From: an uncultured Flavobacterium sp.
Lineage (GTDB): Bacteria; Bacteroidota; Bacteroidia; Flavobacteriales; Flavobacteriaceae
Reading direction: 5' to 3'
NCBI GenBank assembly: GCA_945957245.1
Contig: CAMFLD010000038.1
Coordinates: forward strand, 1-12,058
DNA: 12,058 bases
Positions 1 to 7,510 of the stretch are shown piece by piece. The notes below the pieces were generated by a model, which was not told the DNA's origin, made no database searches, and was given only the letters and a program-made list of their open reading frames with translations. A program made the position numbers and the translations under genes. Numbering within the stretch: position 1 is the stretch's first letter; each line of letters opens with the position of its first letter.

Positions 1-1829
1 TAGCTGACGAATTTAAAACTAGTGATCCAAAATTAATGCAGCAATATGCCAATCAGGCACTGCAACTTTCTAAGAAAATCAAATTCAGCGATGCAGAAGG
101 CATGGCTTACCTTAACCTTGGAAATGCCAATATCGTATTAGGAAACTACACTACAGCATTACAGCATTTTTCAAATGCTCAGGCTGTTTTTGAAAAAGAA
201 CTTGAAAATAATACAGGTGCTTCCAATGAATTAAAAAACAATTTAGCCCGTGCCTATGGAAGCATTGGAATTGTCTTTTCTGAACAAAGTTCTTATTCCA
301 AAGCATTGCAATACGAGCTTAAAGCTCTACGTATTTATGAAGCAACCAATAATAAAGAAAAGTGTGCCCGGCTTTACAACAATATAGGTATTGTTTACAA
401 AGCTCAGGATAACGATTTCAAAGCGCTGGATTATTTTTCTAAATGTCTCAAAATCCAGGAAAACATTGGAGACGAAACAGTAGGGATTACCACGACAAAC
501 ATTGGTAATATTTATCTGCATCAAAAGAATTTTCCAAAAGCCTATGAATATTACAAAAAGGCACTCGAATTGTTCTCAAAGTATCCTAATCCACGGGGTT
601 TGGGGGAATTGTATAACAATCTTGGATTGTATTATAAAGCTTTGAATAATCCGGCTGAAGCTCTTAAAACTTTTGATAAAGCCATAGTAGAATTTACCTC
701 TATAGAAGATAAGTTTGGTATTTCAGATACCTATTTTTACATGGGAGATATTTATTTTGAACAAAATAAGTTGGCAGAGTCACTTGTTGCAACCAACAAA
801 TCATTGGCTTTAGCCAAAGAACTGCAAATTATCGAACAGGTGCAGAATGCCGAAAAAAGACTGAGCGAAATTTATGAAAAACAGCATAACACCGCAGAAT
901 CGCTCAAACATTTCAAATTATACAGCATAGCTAAAGACAGTGTTGCCAATGCCGAAAACATAAGGAATAGTGTTAGGGACGAAATGAATTTTGAGTTTGA
1001 CAAAAAGGATGCTCTTCAAAAAAAGGAACAGGAGAAAAGAGAGTTGGTGTATAGTGAGCAATCTAAAAGGTATCAACAGCAAATTATCTTCATAATTCTG
1101 TTTACTTTATTGGTTTTCGGAATCATTTTCCTGATTTATAACAGGCTTCAGTTGAAAAAAACTTTAACCCTACAGAAAGAATTGGCAGAATACGAACAAA
1201 AGGCACTCCATCTTCAGATGAATCCTCATTTTGTATTCAATTGTTTGGGTTCAATATCGAGTTTTATTGTGCAGAACGGAACGGATTCAGCGATAAAGTA
1301 TTTGTCAAAATTCTCAAAACTGATGCGTTTGACTCTCGAGTATTCCAAAGAAGCTCTGATTCCTATTGATAAAGAAGTAGAAAGCCTTCAAAACTATCTC
1401 GAACTGGAACAGCTTCGTTTTAACCAAAAATTTGATTTTATTATTACGAAAAGCAAAGATATGGAAGACGACATGGCCTTGCCACCACTATTGTTGCAGC
1501 CATTTGTGGAAAATGCCATTATTCACGGTTTGATTCCGAAAAGCGAGAAAGGCAATATTGCTATCGATTTTTCAATTGATAAAGAAAGTTTAATCTGTAC
1601 TATTCAGGACAATGGAATTGGATTTGTCAAATCAAAGGAAATAAAGGAGGCGCTGGTTTCGGTTCATAAATCAATGGCTTTGGATATTACAAAAAAGCGC
1701 TTGGAGATGATGGAAGCCTACACGTCACGCAAAGCCAATGTAGAAATAGAAGAGCTGAAAAATAAAGAAGGTGAAATTCTCGGTACTAAAGTGGTTTTGA
1801 TTTTACCGATACAATACATAGAAAAATAA
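1..1829 (+). CDS. TPR-repeat sensor histidine kinase of the LytS type (5' partial)
   Basis: Membrane histidine kinase expected to phosphorylate the LytTR regulator encoded just downstream. The frame is open from base 3, through the ATG at 36, so the true start and any signal peptide lie outside the window. Counting the Met at 36 as residue 1, about seven TPR-like helical pairs spaced near 40 residues cover 24-296 (recurrent N-N-I-G-I-V-Y and A-L-x-Y/F-x-K-A-L motifs). A charged, probably coiled-coil stretch follows at 316-347, then one membrane segment at 349-368. The kinase core has the family phospho-acceptor motif NPHFVFN with His398 (codon 1227-1229), the N-box QPFVENAIIHG at 488-498, and the G-box DNGIGF at 525-530, so it looks catalytically intact. 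Family members usually place the TPRs in the periplasm; that topology is inferred here. The ligand cannot be told from sequence. The family call is firm. Confidence 0.93.
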   Translation, partial: ADEFKTSDPKLMQQYANQALQLSKKIKFSDAEGMAYLNLGNANIVLGNYTTALQHFSNAQAVFEKELENNTGASNELKNNLARAYGSIGIVFSEQSSYSKALQYELKALRIYEATNNKEKCARLYNNIGIVYKAQDNDFKALDYFSKCLKIQENIGDETVGITTTNIGNIYLHQKNFPKAYEYYKKALELFSKYPNPRGLGELYNNLGLYYKALNNPAEALKTFDKAIVEFTSIEDKFGISDTYFYMGDIYFEQNKLAESLVATNKSLALAKELQIIEQVQNAEKRLSEIYEKQHNTAESLKHFKLYSIAKDSVANAENIRNSVRDEMNFEFDKKDALQKKEQEKRELVYSEQSKRYQQQIIFIILFTLLVFGIIFLIYNRLQLKKTLTLQKELAEYEQKALHLQMNPHFVFNCLGSISSFIVQNGTDSAIKYLSKFSKLMRLTLEYSKEALIPIDKEVESLQNYLELEQLRFNQKFDFIITKSKDMEDDMALPPLLLQPFVENAIIHGLIPKSEKGNIAIDFSIDKESLICTIQDNGIGFVKSKEIKEALVSVHKSMALDITKKRLEMMEAYTSRKANVEIEELKNKEGEILGTKVVLILPIQYIEK

Positions 1830-1884
1830 TTTGTTAGAAAGGTGCTTTAATACACCTCAGGATTTAATACCCGTGATATAAAAT

Positions 1885-2643
1885 ATGATAACAGCAATAC
1901 TAATCGATGATGATGATAATTTGAGAGTAGGAATGAAAACCCTCTTAATGCGTTATGCTCCTGAAATTCATATCATAGGAGAGGCTAATAGTGTCAAAAC
2001 AGGGACAGGTTTGTTATTGCAACATCAACCTCAGGTAGTTTTTCTGGACATTCACCTTGGTGATGGTTCGGGTTTTGATTTGCTGGAAGAAGTCAATAGA
2101 CTCGGAAAACTAAATTCCCAGATTGTTTTTATCACGGCGCATGAGCAATATGCGATAAAAGCATTTCGATTTAGTGCCTTGGATTTTTTATTGAAGCCGG
2201 TTGACCCTGATGAGCTTGAAAAAGTAATTGCGAAGATCAAAAACGTGATGATTAAAACAGACAGCGTAGCACATATAGATTTGTTGTTGGAAAATATCAG
2301 GAAGAAGGTAGATAATTTTAAAAGGATAGCGCTTTCCACTTCCGATGGTATTCACCTTTTTGAAATTAGCGATATTATTAGATGTGAAAGTGAGGACAAT
2401 TATACTAAGTTCCACATCCGCAATAGTAAACCCATCCTGATTTCAAAAACGCTAAAGGAATATGAGGATTTATTGACTGAGCATGGCTTTGAGCGTATCC
2501 ATCAATCCCATCTGATAAACCTATCTTATCTCAAGTCTTATATTAAAAAAGATGGTGGATATGTGGTGATGTCTGACAACAGTAATCTACCCATTTCACA
2601 ACGTAAAAAAGATCGTTTACAGGAGATTTTAAAGTCATTATAA
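1885..2643 (+). CDS. LytTR-family response regulator
   Basis: Cytoplasmic DNA-binding response regulator, the likely phosphotransfer partner of the upstream kinase (55 bp gap, same strand, no terminator between). The receiver domain (about 3-118) has the acidic cluster Asp8-Asp11, the phospho-acceptor Asp55 in VVFLDIH, the switch Thr84 in VFITAHE, and Lys104 in the LKPVD motif, so all receiver key residues are present. The LytTR DNA-binding domain occupies about 147-250, with the characteristic C-E-S-E-D-N-Y-T segment at 167-174 and the R-I-H-Q-S-H-L-I-N-L motif at 204-213. The length of 252 residues is typical for the family. The start at 1885 gives a receiver that begins MITAILIDDD, which is normal. 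No good ribosome-binding site precedes it, which is usual in this phylum. Targets are unknown; LytTR proteins generally bind pairs of direct repeats. The neighbouring surface-protein gene is one candidate target by position only. Confidence 0.95.
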   Translation: MITAILIDDDDNLRVGMKTLLMRYAPEIHIIGEANSVKTGTGLLLQHQPQVVFLDIHLGDGSGFDLLEEVNRLGKLNSQIVFITAHEQYAIKAFRFSALDFLLKPVDPDELEKVIAKIKNVMIKTDSVAHIDLLLENIRKKVDNFKRIALSTSDGIHLFEISDIIRCESEDNYTKFHIRNSKPILISKTLKEYEDLLTEHGFERIHQSHLINLSYLKSYIKKDGGYVVMSDNSNLPISQRKKDRLQEILKSL

Positions 2644-2756
2644 CGAATTCTAATTCAAACCAATCGAATTCTCAAACACTCAAAATAGACCTTACAAACC
2701 AACATATCTTTATACCAAGAAACAAAAAACCAGTCGAAACAAAAAACAAAAACGAT
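2644..2756 (+). other. G-poor, A/C-rich leader before the LRR surface-protein gene
   Basis: These 113 bases contain only about seven G residues and no stem-loop terminator. Transcription from the kinase/regulator genes could therefore run into the next gene. The octamer CGAATTCT occurs twice (from 2644 and from 2664). A near-match to the Bacteroidota -7 box lies at 2705-2712 (TATCTTTA against TAnnTTTG), without a TTG at the expected -33 spacing, so a separate promoter is only weakly supported. The last 35 bases are almost entirely A and C, which suits initiation on an unstructured leader without Shine-Dalgarno pairing. Confidence 0.4.
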
Positions 2757-5738
2757 ATGAGAAAGTTATACTTTTTATTACTGCTTATTTCAGTTACTGC
2801 GATGGCAGCACCGCCGGCAATTCAAAACCCAACACCTTTGATTGTTTGTGATGACAACGATGATGGTATTGCTGAATTTGACCTGAGCACTAAAAATTCG
2901 GAAATTTTGGGTTCATTGAATCCTTCATCGTATTTCATTTATTATTATGCGACACTCACCGATGCGCAAAATGACACTAATAATGTTTATCTCTATGGTT
3001 ATTCAAACACTACACCGTCATCACAAACCATATATGTCCGTGTTATTGAAATAGGTAACTCATCCAATTTTGCCATAACCACCTTGCAGTTAATTGTCAA
3101 TCCGTTGCCAACTGCAGCACATGTTCCGGACATGGTAGTTTATGAAGATCCCTATGATGGCACTGCACAATTTGACTTAACCAGTAATACCAGTACCATA
3201 TTAGGCGGGCAGACAGGGATGTTTGTTAATTATTATACAAGCCAGGCTGATGCAGAGACAGGAGCGAATCCAATACCGCCAAACTCATACACTAATACCT
3301 CGAATCCACAGACGATATGGGTTTCTGTAGTTAATCCGTCAACGGGATGTTACCGGGTTATTCATTTTAATCTTGCGGTTCTACAGGTTGGTAACATTTA
3401 CATTCCCGACCCCAATTTCAAAGCTCAGATTATAGCAATAGGCACCGATACTAATTCTGATGGTGAAATTCAGCAATCAGAAGCTGATGCTATTACTGCC
3501 ATTTATGCCGATAATTTAGGTATTACTGATATTACCGGTGTGAGGAGTTTTACGAATCTTCAAACATTTAAATTCAGAGACAACTTGGTGACAGGTACTC
3601 TTGATGTTAGCGGAATGACTAATCTTACTTATCTTGATTTTGTTAATAATAGAATCTCAGATGTTAATCTTCAGGGAACAACCAATCTTATAACCCTCAT
3701 TGGTGCCGGAAACAATTCTCTTAGTTCATTGAATTTTTCACAAATTCCCAATCTGCAGGAGTTAAAAATCAGCTACTGTCACTTTAATACACTTGATGTG
3801 AGTAGTTTGTCTCATTTGCAGGTAATAGAATGTTATTACAATAATATGACTTCTTTGAATATAGGTAACATTCCGACACTTACTACTTTGTATTGTCTTA
3901 ATAATCATCTGACATCAATAGATTTGAGTGGAGCTTCAGGATTATTATACTTAGTTGCGAGCAACAATAACCTCACAACTCTTGATTTTTCTGGCCTAAA
4001 TGCTTTATCAAGTGTTGCTGTTCCTTACAATCAGTTAACTTCTCTCAACTTTAATAACAATACACATTTAACTGATATTACATGCTCCAATAACAATTTA
4101 ACAACATTAGATTTATCAGGTCTTGTAGCGCTTGATTATCTTAATTGTTCTAATAATCAATTAACTACATTGGATTTTACTCATAATCAGCATTTTCATT
4201 ATTTATCATGTTTTGCTAATCAGTTGGTTACTCTTTTTCTCAAAAACGGCTCGATAGAAGATTTTGATCCTGTGAATTGGGCTGAAAATCAAACATTACA
4301 ATACATCTGTGCTGATGAATCACAAATAGATGCTATACAAACAGCTGTTGGGCCAACAGTATCGGTGAACTCTTATTGTACCTTCAGTCCCGGAGGAATC
4401 CATAATACCATTACCGGAACCGCTCATTTTGATGGGGATAATAATGGTTGTGATGCTTTAGATATTACTCCGCCATTCATTCGAATCAATATCAATGACG
4501 GAACAACAACAGGAACTACTTTTACTAATATAGATTCGAGTTATACATTTTATACCGGAGCCGGAGATTACACGATTACTCCTCAGTTGGAAAACCCTTC
4601 TTTCTTTAATGTTGGAGCACCATTAGTGGTTAATTTCCCTGCGGTAGACAATAGTGTTTCCAACCAGCATTTTTGTATTACGCCTGTTGGAGTGCATCCG
4701 GATCTTGAGATTGTGATGGCTCCTGTAGTAAGAGCAAGACCGGGCTTTGAAGCAACTTATGAAATTGTTTTCAGAAATATAGGTAATCAGGTTTTGTCAC
4801 AGGCTAATGGGATCAATTTTACATACGATGCTACGAAAATGGATTTTCTTTCTTCAGATGTAGTGCCTTCTTCTTCAGCTTCAGGAGTTGTAAGTTGGGA
4901 TTTTACTAATCTTGCACCATTTGAAAGCAGAAGAATTTATGTAATCATGCAGGTTCATCCCCCTACAGATACAAATCCGGTGAATATTGGAGATGTTTTG
5001 AATTTTACAACAACAATCAATCCAATTACTGGTGATGAAAACCCTTCAGATAATACTTTTCTGTACAACCAAGTTGTAGTTGGATCATTTGATCCTAATG
5101 AAATTATCTGTCTTGAAGGGAATGTAGTTTCTCCGGTTGAAATTGGTAATTATTTACATTATGCCATCAATTTTGAAAATACAGGTACAGCGGAAGCTGA
5201 AAATATTGTGGTAAGAGAAGTTATAGATACGACACAGTTTGATGTAAATTCACTTCAGCTGATAAACAGCTCAGCATCAGTAACTACAAGGCTTACGGGG
5301 AATATTGTTGAATTCATGTTTCCAAGTATCAACTTACACTCCGGAGGGCATGGAAACATTCTTTTAAAAATAAGATCTAAAAATTCTTTGGTAGAAGGAG
5401 ATATGGTAAGCAAAAAGGCCAATATTTACTTTGATTACAATCTGCCGGTAGAAACGATGCCTGAAAATACAGTATTCCAATCGCTCAAAAACCCTGATAT
5501 TCCAGTTGACGCATCTATTGCAGTCTATCCTAATCCAACTCAAGGAACCGTTCATATCAATTGTGCTAATACTATTAAATCCGTTCAATTGTATGATATT
5601 CAGGGAAGATTACTGGAAACTCATCTGATAAATGAAAATCAGGTTATGCTTGATCTTTCAAACCAGTCTAAAGGACTCTATTTTCTAAAGATAACTTCTG
5701 ACAAAGGAATGGATGTACAAAAATTGGTTAGAGAATAA
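2757..5738 (+). CDS. Exported leucine-rich-repeat protein with T9SS type A sorting domain
   Basis: Large predicted cell-surface or secreted protein of unknown binding role. A Sec signal peptide (MRKLYFLLLLISVTAMA) covers 1-17 or so. Two homologous beta-rich repeats of about 95 residues follow (23-118 and 119-210), sharing D-G-x-A-x-F-D-L, Y-Y and Q-T-I-x-V motifs. An EF-hand-like loop DTNSDGEIQQSE sits at 231-242. A leucine-rich array fills 254-489, with a degenerate cap to about 523. Residues 545-640 look like a beta-sandwich insert; 648-770 resembles a DUF11-like repeat; 775-905 resembles the DUF7619-type module often seen before T9SS tails (motifs V-G-S-F-D-P-N-E and A-N-I-Y-F-D-Y-N). The end is a T9SS type A domain: YPNP at 924-927, GLYFLKI at 973-979 and a basic K-L-V-R-E tail. 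Export by Sec and T9SS is well supported. No catalytic motif is visible, so adhesion or ligand binding is an inference. A strong terminator follows 19 bp downstream. Confidence 0.93.
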   Translation: MRKLYFLLLLISVTAMAAPPAIQNPTPLIVCDDNDDGIAEFDLSTKNSEILGSLNPSSYFIYYYATLTDAQNDTNNVYLYGYSNTTPSSQTIYVRVIEIGNSSNFAITTLQLIVNPLPTAAHVPDMVVYEDPYDGTAQFDLTSNTSTILGGQTGMFVNYYTSQADAETGANPIPPNSYTNTSNPQTIWVSVVNPSTGCYRVIHFNLAVLQVGNIYIPDPNFKAQIIAIGTDTNSDGEIQQSEADAITAIYADNLGITDITGVRSFTNLQTFKFRDNLVTGTLDVSGMTNLTYLDFVNNRISDVNLQGTTNLITLIGAGNNSLSSLNFSQIPNLQELKISYCHFNTLDVSSLSHLQVIECYYNNMTSLNIGNIPTLTTLYCLNNHLTSIDLSGASGLLYLVASNNNLTTLDFSGLNALSSVAVPYNQLTSLNFNNNTHLTDITCSNNNLTTLDLSGLVALDYLNCSNNQLTTLDFTHNQHFHYLSCFANQLVTLFLKNGSIEDFDPVNWAENQTLQYICADESQIDAIQTAVGPTVSVNSYCTFSPGGIHNTITGTAHFDGDNNGCDALDITPPFIRININDGTTTGTTFTNIDSSYTFYTGAGDYTITPQLENPSFFNVGAPLVVNFPAVDNSVSNQHFCITPVGVHPDLEIVMAPVVRARPGFEATYEIVFRNIGNQVLSQANGINFTYDATKMDFLSSDVVPSSSASGVVSWDFTNLAPFESRRIYVIMQVHPPTDTNPVNIGDVLNFTTTINPITGDENPSDNTFLYNQVVVGSFDPNEIICLEGNVVSPVEIGNYLHYAINFENTGTAEAENIVVREVIDTTQFDVNSLQLINSSASVTTRLTGNIVEFMFPSINLHSGGHGNILLKIRSKNSLVEGDMVSKKANIYFDYNLPVETMPENTVFQSLKNPDIPVDASIAVYPNPTQGTVHINCANTIKSVQLYDIQGRLLETHLINENQVMLDLSNQSKGLYFLKITSDKGMDVQKLVRE
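3516..4223 (+). repeat. Leucine-rich repeat array, 11 units, exact 63-bp period in the last eight
   Basis: Units begin at residues 254, 277, 300, 322, 343, 364, 385, 406, 427, 448 and 469 of the host protein. From residue 322 to 489 the period is exactly 21 residues in eight successive units. The consensus is L-T-x-L-D-h-S-x-h-x-x-L-x-x-h-x-C-S-N-N-x. The first three units are 22-23 residues long and more divergent, as expected for an N-terminal cap region. The unit from 490 onward is degenerate and longer. Such arrays fold as curved solenoids used for protein or glycan binding; the ligand is unknown. Confidence 0.9.
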
Positions 5739-5757
5739 GGTTAGTTAAAGTTTATAC

Positions 5758-5794
5758 AAAAAGCCTGCGGAATTACTCTTGCAGGCTTTTTATT
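5758..5794 (+). terminator. Intrinsic terminator of the LRR surface-protein gene
   Basis: An 11-bp stem pairs AAAAAGCCTGC (5758-5768) with GCAGGCTTTTT (5781-5791) around a 12-base loop, and the T-run continues into TATTTT. It lies 19 bp after the stop codon. The A-run on the left arm and T-run on the right make it potentially usable in both directions, but no gene converges on it. Confidence 0.88.
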
Positions 5795-5837
5795 TTGATA
5801 AAACGATTTAATGGCAGAATACAGTTTTTTATCAAAT

Positions 5838-5895
5838 AATTAACGAAATCGTTGCCGTAATTCTTTTTTATTTTGTTTCCAATTCGTTAATTTTG
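5838..5895 (+). promoter_or_regulatory. Putative gltA promoter with overlapping inverted repeat
   Basis: TAATTTTG at 5888-5895 is a perfect match to the Bacteroidota -7 consensus TAnnTTTG, 43 bp before the gltA start codon. The -33 element is poor: at the standard 19-bp spacing the bases are TTT instead of TTG (5866-5868). A perfect 10-bp inverted repeat pairs AATTAACGAA (5838-5847) with TTCGTTAATT (5883-5892). Its right arm overlaps the -7 box, as an operator arm might. Activity is inferred from motifs only. Confidence 0.45.
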
Positions 5896-5938
5896 TCGGA
5901 TTAATGATTTTATTAAGACTTATTTTCCAATTTACATC

Positions 5939-7222
5939 ATGTCTAAAACAGCGATATTAGAATTTGATGGCAAAAAATATGAGTTTCCTGTTATAGTAGG
6001 AAGCGAAAACGAACCAGCCATCGACATTGAAAAATTACGTGCCTTAACGGGTGCCATTACACTTGATCCGGGCTACAAAAACTCAGGTTCATGTAAAAGT
6101 GACATCACTTTCCTGGATGGTGAGGAAGGAATCCTTCGTTACAGAGGATACGCCATCGAAGATTTAGCAGAAAAATCAAATTTCCTTGAAGTTTCCTATT
6201 TGGTAATTTTTGGTGAATTACCAACCCAAAAACAATTAGAGCAATTTGAGACTGATATCAGGAAATATACTCTGGTAAACGAAGAAATGAAAAACATCAT
6301 TGACGGTTTCCCAAAAACGGCTCATCCGATGGGTGTTTTATCAGCTCTTACCAGTGCCCTTACTGCATTCAATCCGAAAGTTGTCAATGTTGAAAACGAA
6401 AAGGAAATGTATGAGGCTGTTTGTAAAACTATGGGTAAATTCCTGGTTATTGCAACATGGACTTATCGCAAAATGATGGGCTATCCATTAAACTATTATG
6501 ACAATACAAAAGGTTATGTGGAAAACTTCATGCATTTGATGTTTGAGTTACCAACCGGACCTTATAAGTCAAATCCGGTAGTTGTTGATGCCCTGGATAA
6601 GCTGTTTATTCTTCATGCTGACCATGAGCAAAACTGTTCTACTTCTACAGTTAGAATTGTTGGATCTTCTCATGCCGGTTTATTTGCTTCAATATCAGCA
6701 GGTGTTTCAGCGCTTTGGGGACCATTACATGGCGGAGCTAATCAGGCTGTGCTTGAAATGCTTGAAGCAATTCAAAAAGATGGGGGAGACGCCAGTAAGT
6801 ATATGGCAAAAGCAAAAGACAAAGACGATCCATTCCGTTTGATGGGATTCGGACACCGTGTTTACAAAAATTTTGACCCAAGAGCCAGAATCATTAAAAA
6901 AGCAGCAGATGAGGTCTTAAAAGATTTGGGTGTTGATGATCCAATTCTAATCCTCGCAAAACAATTAGAAGAAGCAGCCTTAGTTGACGATTATTTTGTG
7001 TCAAGAAAATTATATCCGAATGTTGATTTCTATTCAGGAATTATTTATCGTGCCTTAGGAATTCCAACTGACATGTTTACAGTAATGTTTGCCATAGGAC
7101 GTTTACCGGGTTGGATTGCCCAATGGAAGGAGATGCGTATCAATAAAGAACCTATCGGACGCCCGAGACAGATTTATACAGGACATCCATTAAGGGATTT
7201 TGTACCAATGGAAAAAAGATAG
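5939..7222 (+). CDS. gltA: Citrate synthase (type II, hexameric-type)
   Basis: Cytoplasmic enzyme of the TCA cycle that condenses acetyl-CoA with oxaloacetate to give citrate and CoA. At 427 residues it matches the usual length of the bacterial GltA group. The N-terminal small beta domain (about 1-50) is present, as in E. coli-type enzymes. The catalytic residues align by motif and number with the E. coli enzyme: His264 in G-P-L-H-G-G-A-N, His306 in G-F-G-H-R-V-Y-K, and Asp363 in N-V-D-F-Y-S-G. The substrate-binding segment H-A-D-H-E-Q-N-C-S-T (226-235), Arg388 in G-R-L-P-G-W and Arg408 in I-G-R-P-R-Q are also intact. The start at 5939 gives the expected MSKTAILEF N-terminus. The gene is monocistronic, between a terminator 145 bp upstream and another about 30 bp downstream. 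It is an ordinary housekeeping gene set between two surface-protein units. Identification is firm. Confidence 0.98.
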   Translation: MSKTAILEFDGKKYEFPVIVGSENEPAIDIEKLRALTGAITLDPGYKNSGSCKSDITFLDGEEGILRYRGYAIEDLAEKSNFLEVSYLVIFGELPTQKQLEQFETDIRKYTLVNEEMKNIIDGFPKTAHPMGVLSALTSALTAFNPKVVNVENEKEMYEAVCKTMGKFLVIATWTYRKMMGYPLNYYDNTKGYVENFMHLMFELPTGPYKSNPVVVDALDKLFILHADHEQNCSTSTVRIVGSSHAGLFASISAGVSALWGPLHGGANQAVLEMLEAIQKDGGDASKYMAKAKDKDDPFRLMGFGHRVYKNFDPRARIIKKAADEVLKDLGVDDPILILAKQLEEAALVDDYFVSRKLYPNVDFYSGIIYRALGIPTDMFTVMFAIGRLPGWIAQWKEMRINKEPIGRPRQIYTGHPLRDFVPMEKR

Positions 7223-7250
7223 TCAATTTTAGCATCGTTTGCAAATACAT

Positions 7251-7278
7251 AACCCCCACAATCAGCTGGGGGTTTTTT
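7251..7278 (+). terminator. Intrinsic terminator of gltA
   Basis: AACCCCC (7251-7257) pairs with GGGGGTT (7268-7274) around a 10-base loop, followed by an uninterrupted run of six T (7273-7278). It begins 29 bp after the gltA stop codon. The five G-C pairs and the T-run make this a textbook factor-independent terminator. Confidence 0.92.
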
Positions 7279-7508
7279 ATTGATATTCAGTATCAGGTTA
7301 ACTGTATTTAAAATTAATGTAATGTCAATTTTAAAATGTAAGATATTGTCCAATTCAAAATGCTAAAATGTGTATTTCGTCGAATATAAATGTATTTTAT
7401 AGATATTTTTAAAAAAAGAAACTAGATTTGATTTGTCAAAATAACAAAACAGAAATCAAAAAATAATGGTGTCATTCAACTGTTTTTTAATTCTTAAAAT
7501 GTTTTGTT
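7279..7508 (+). promoter_or_regulatory. AT-rich upstream region of the fibre operon with perfect -7 box
   Basis: This intergenic stretch holds no credible gene. TAGATTTG at 7423-7430 is a perfect TAnnTTTG -7 box; transcription would then start near 7437, about 70 bases before the start codon. No TTG occurs at the usual -33 position, where the bases are AGA (7401-7403), so activator dependence is possible. The octamer TAAAATGT occurs three times (7332-7339, 7364-7371, 7495-7502). Imperfect 15-bp direct repeats start at 7324 and 7348 (GTCAATTTTAAAATG and GTCCAATTCAAAATG). Promoter function is inferred from these motifs and from the need for a promoter after the gltA terminator. Confidence 0.45.
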
Positions 7509-7510
7509 AT
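7441..7510 (+). repeat. 11-bp inverted repeat whose right arm covers the fibre-gene start codon
   Basis: ATAACAAAACA (7441-7451) is the exact reverse complement of TGTTTTGTTAT (7500-7510). The right arm includes the A and T of the ATG at 7509. If transcription starts near 7437, the left arm would lie at the very 5' end of the mRNA and could pair with the start-codon region. The stem is mostly A-U with a 48-base loop, so it would be weak. It could instead be a chance match in AT-rich DNA. Confidence 0.45.

Noticed and set aside
36..38. ATG at 36 as the start of the kinase gene
   Set aside because: The frame stays open upstream to the window edge and reads as TPR-like helical sequence, so the gene is cut by the window and this Met is internal.
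327..524. Minus-strand open frame opposite the kinase TPR region
   Set aside because: It is antisense to a clear TPR-coding stretch, with no recognisable domain or promoter. The same reasoning rejects the antisense frames at 2052-2339 and 2188-2415 (regulator) and 5364-5588 (T9SS protein).
2705..2712. TATCTTTA as a firm promoter for the LRR protein gene
   Set aside because: It differs from TAnnTTTG at the last base and has no TTG at -33; it is kept only as a note in the leader entry.
6582..6842. Plus-strand open frame of 86 codons inside gltA
   Set aside because: It lies wholly within the citrate synthase gene in another frame, and gltA has all its active-site motifs across this span.
7282..7294. 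Small palindrome GATATTCAGTATC after the gltA terminator
   Set aside because: The arms are only four to five bases in AT-rich DNA, so it is not distinguishable from chance.
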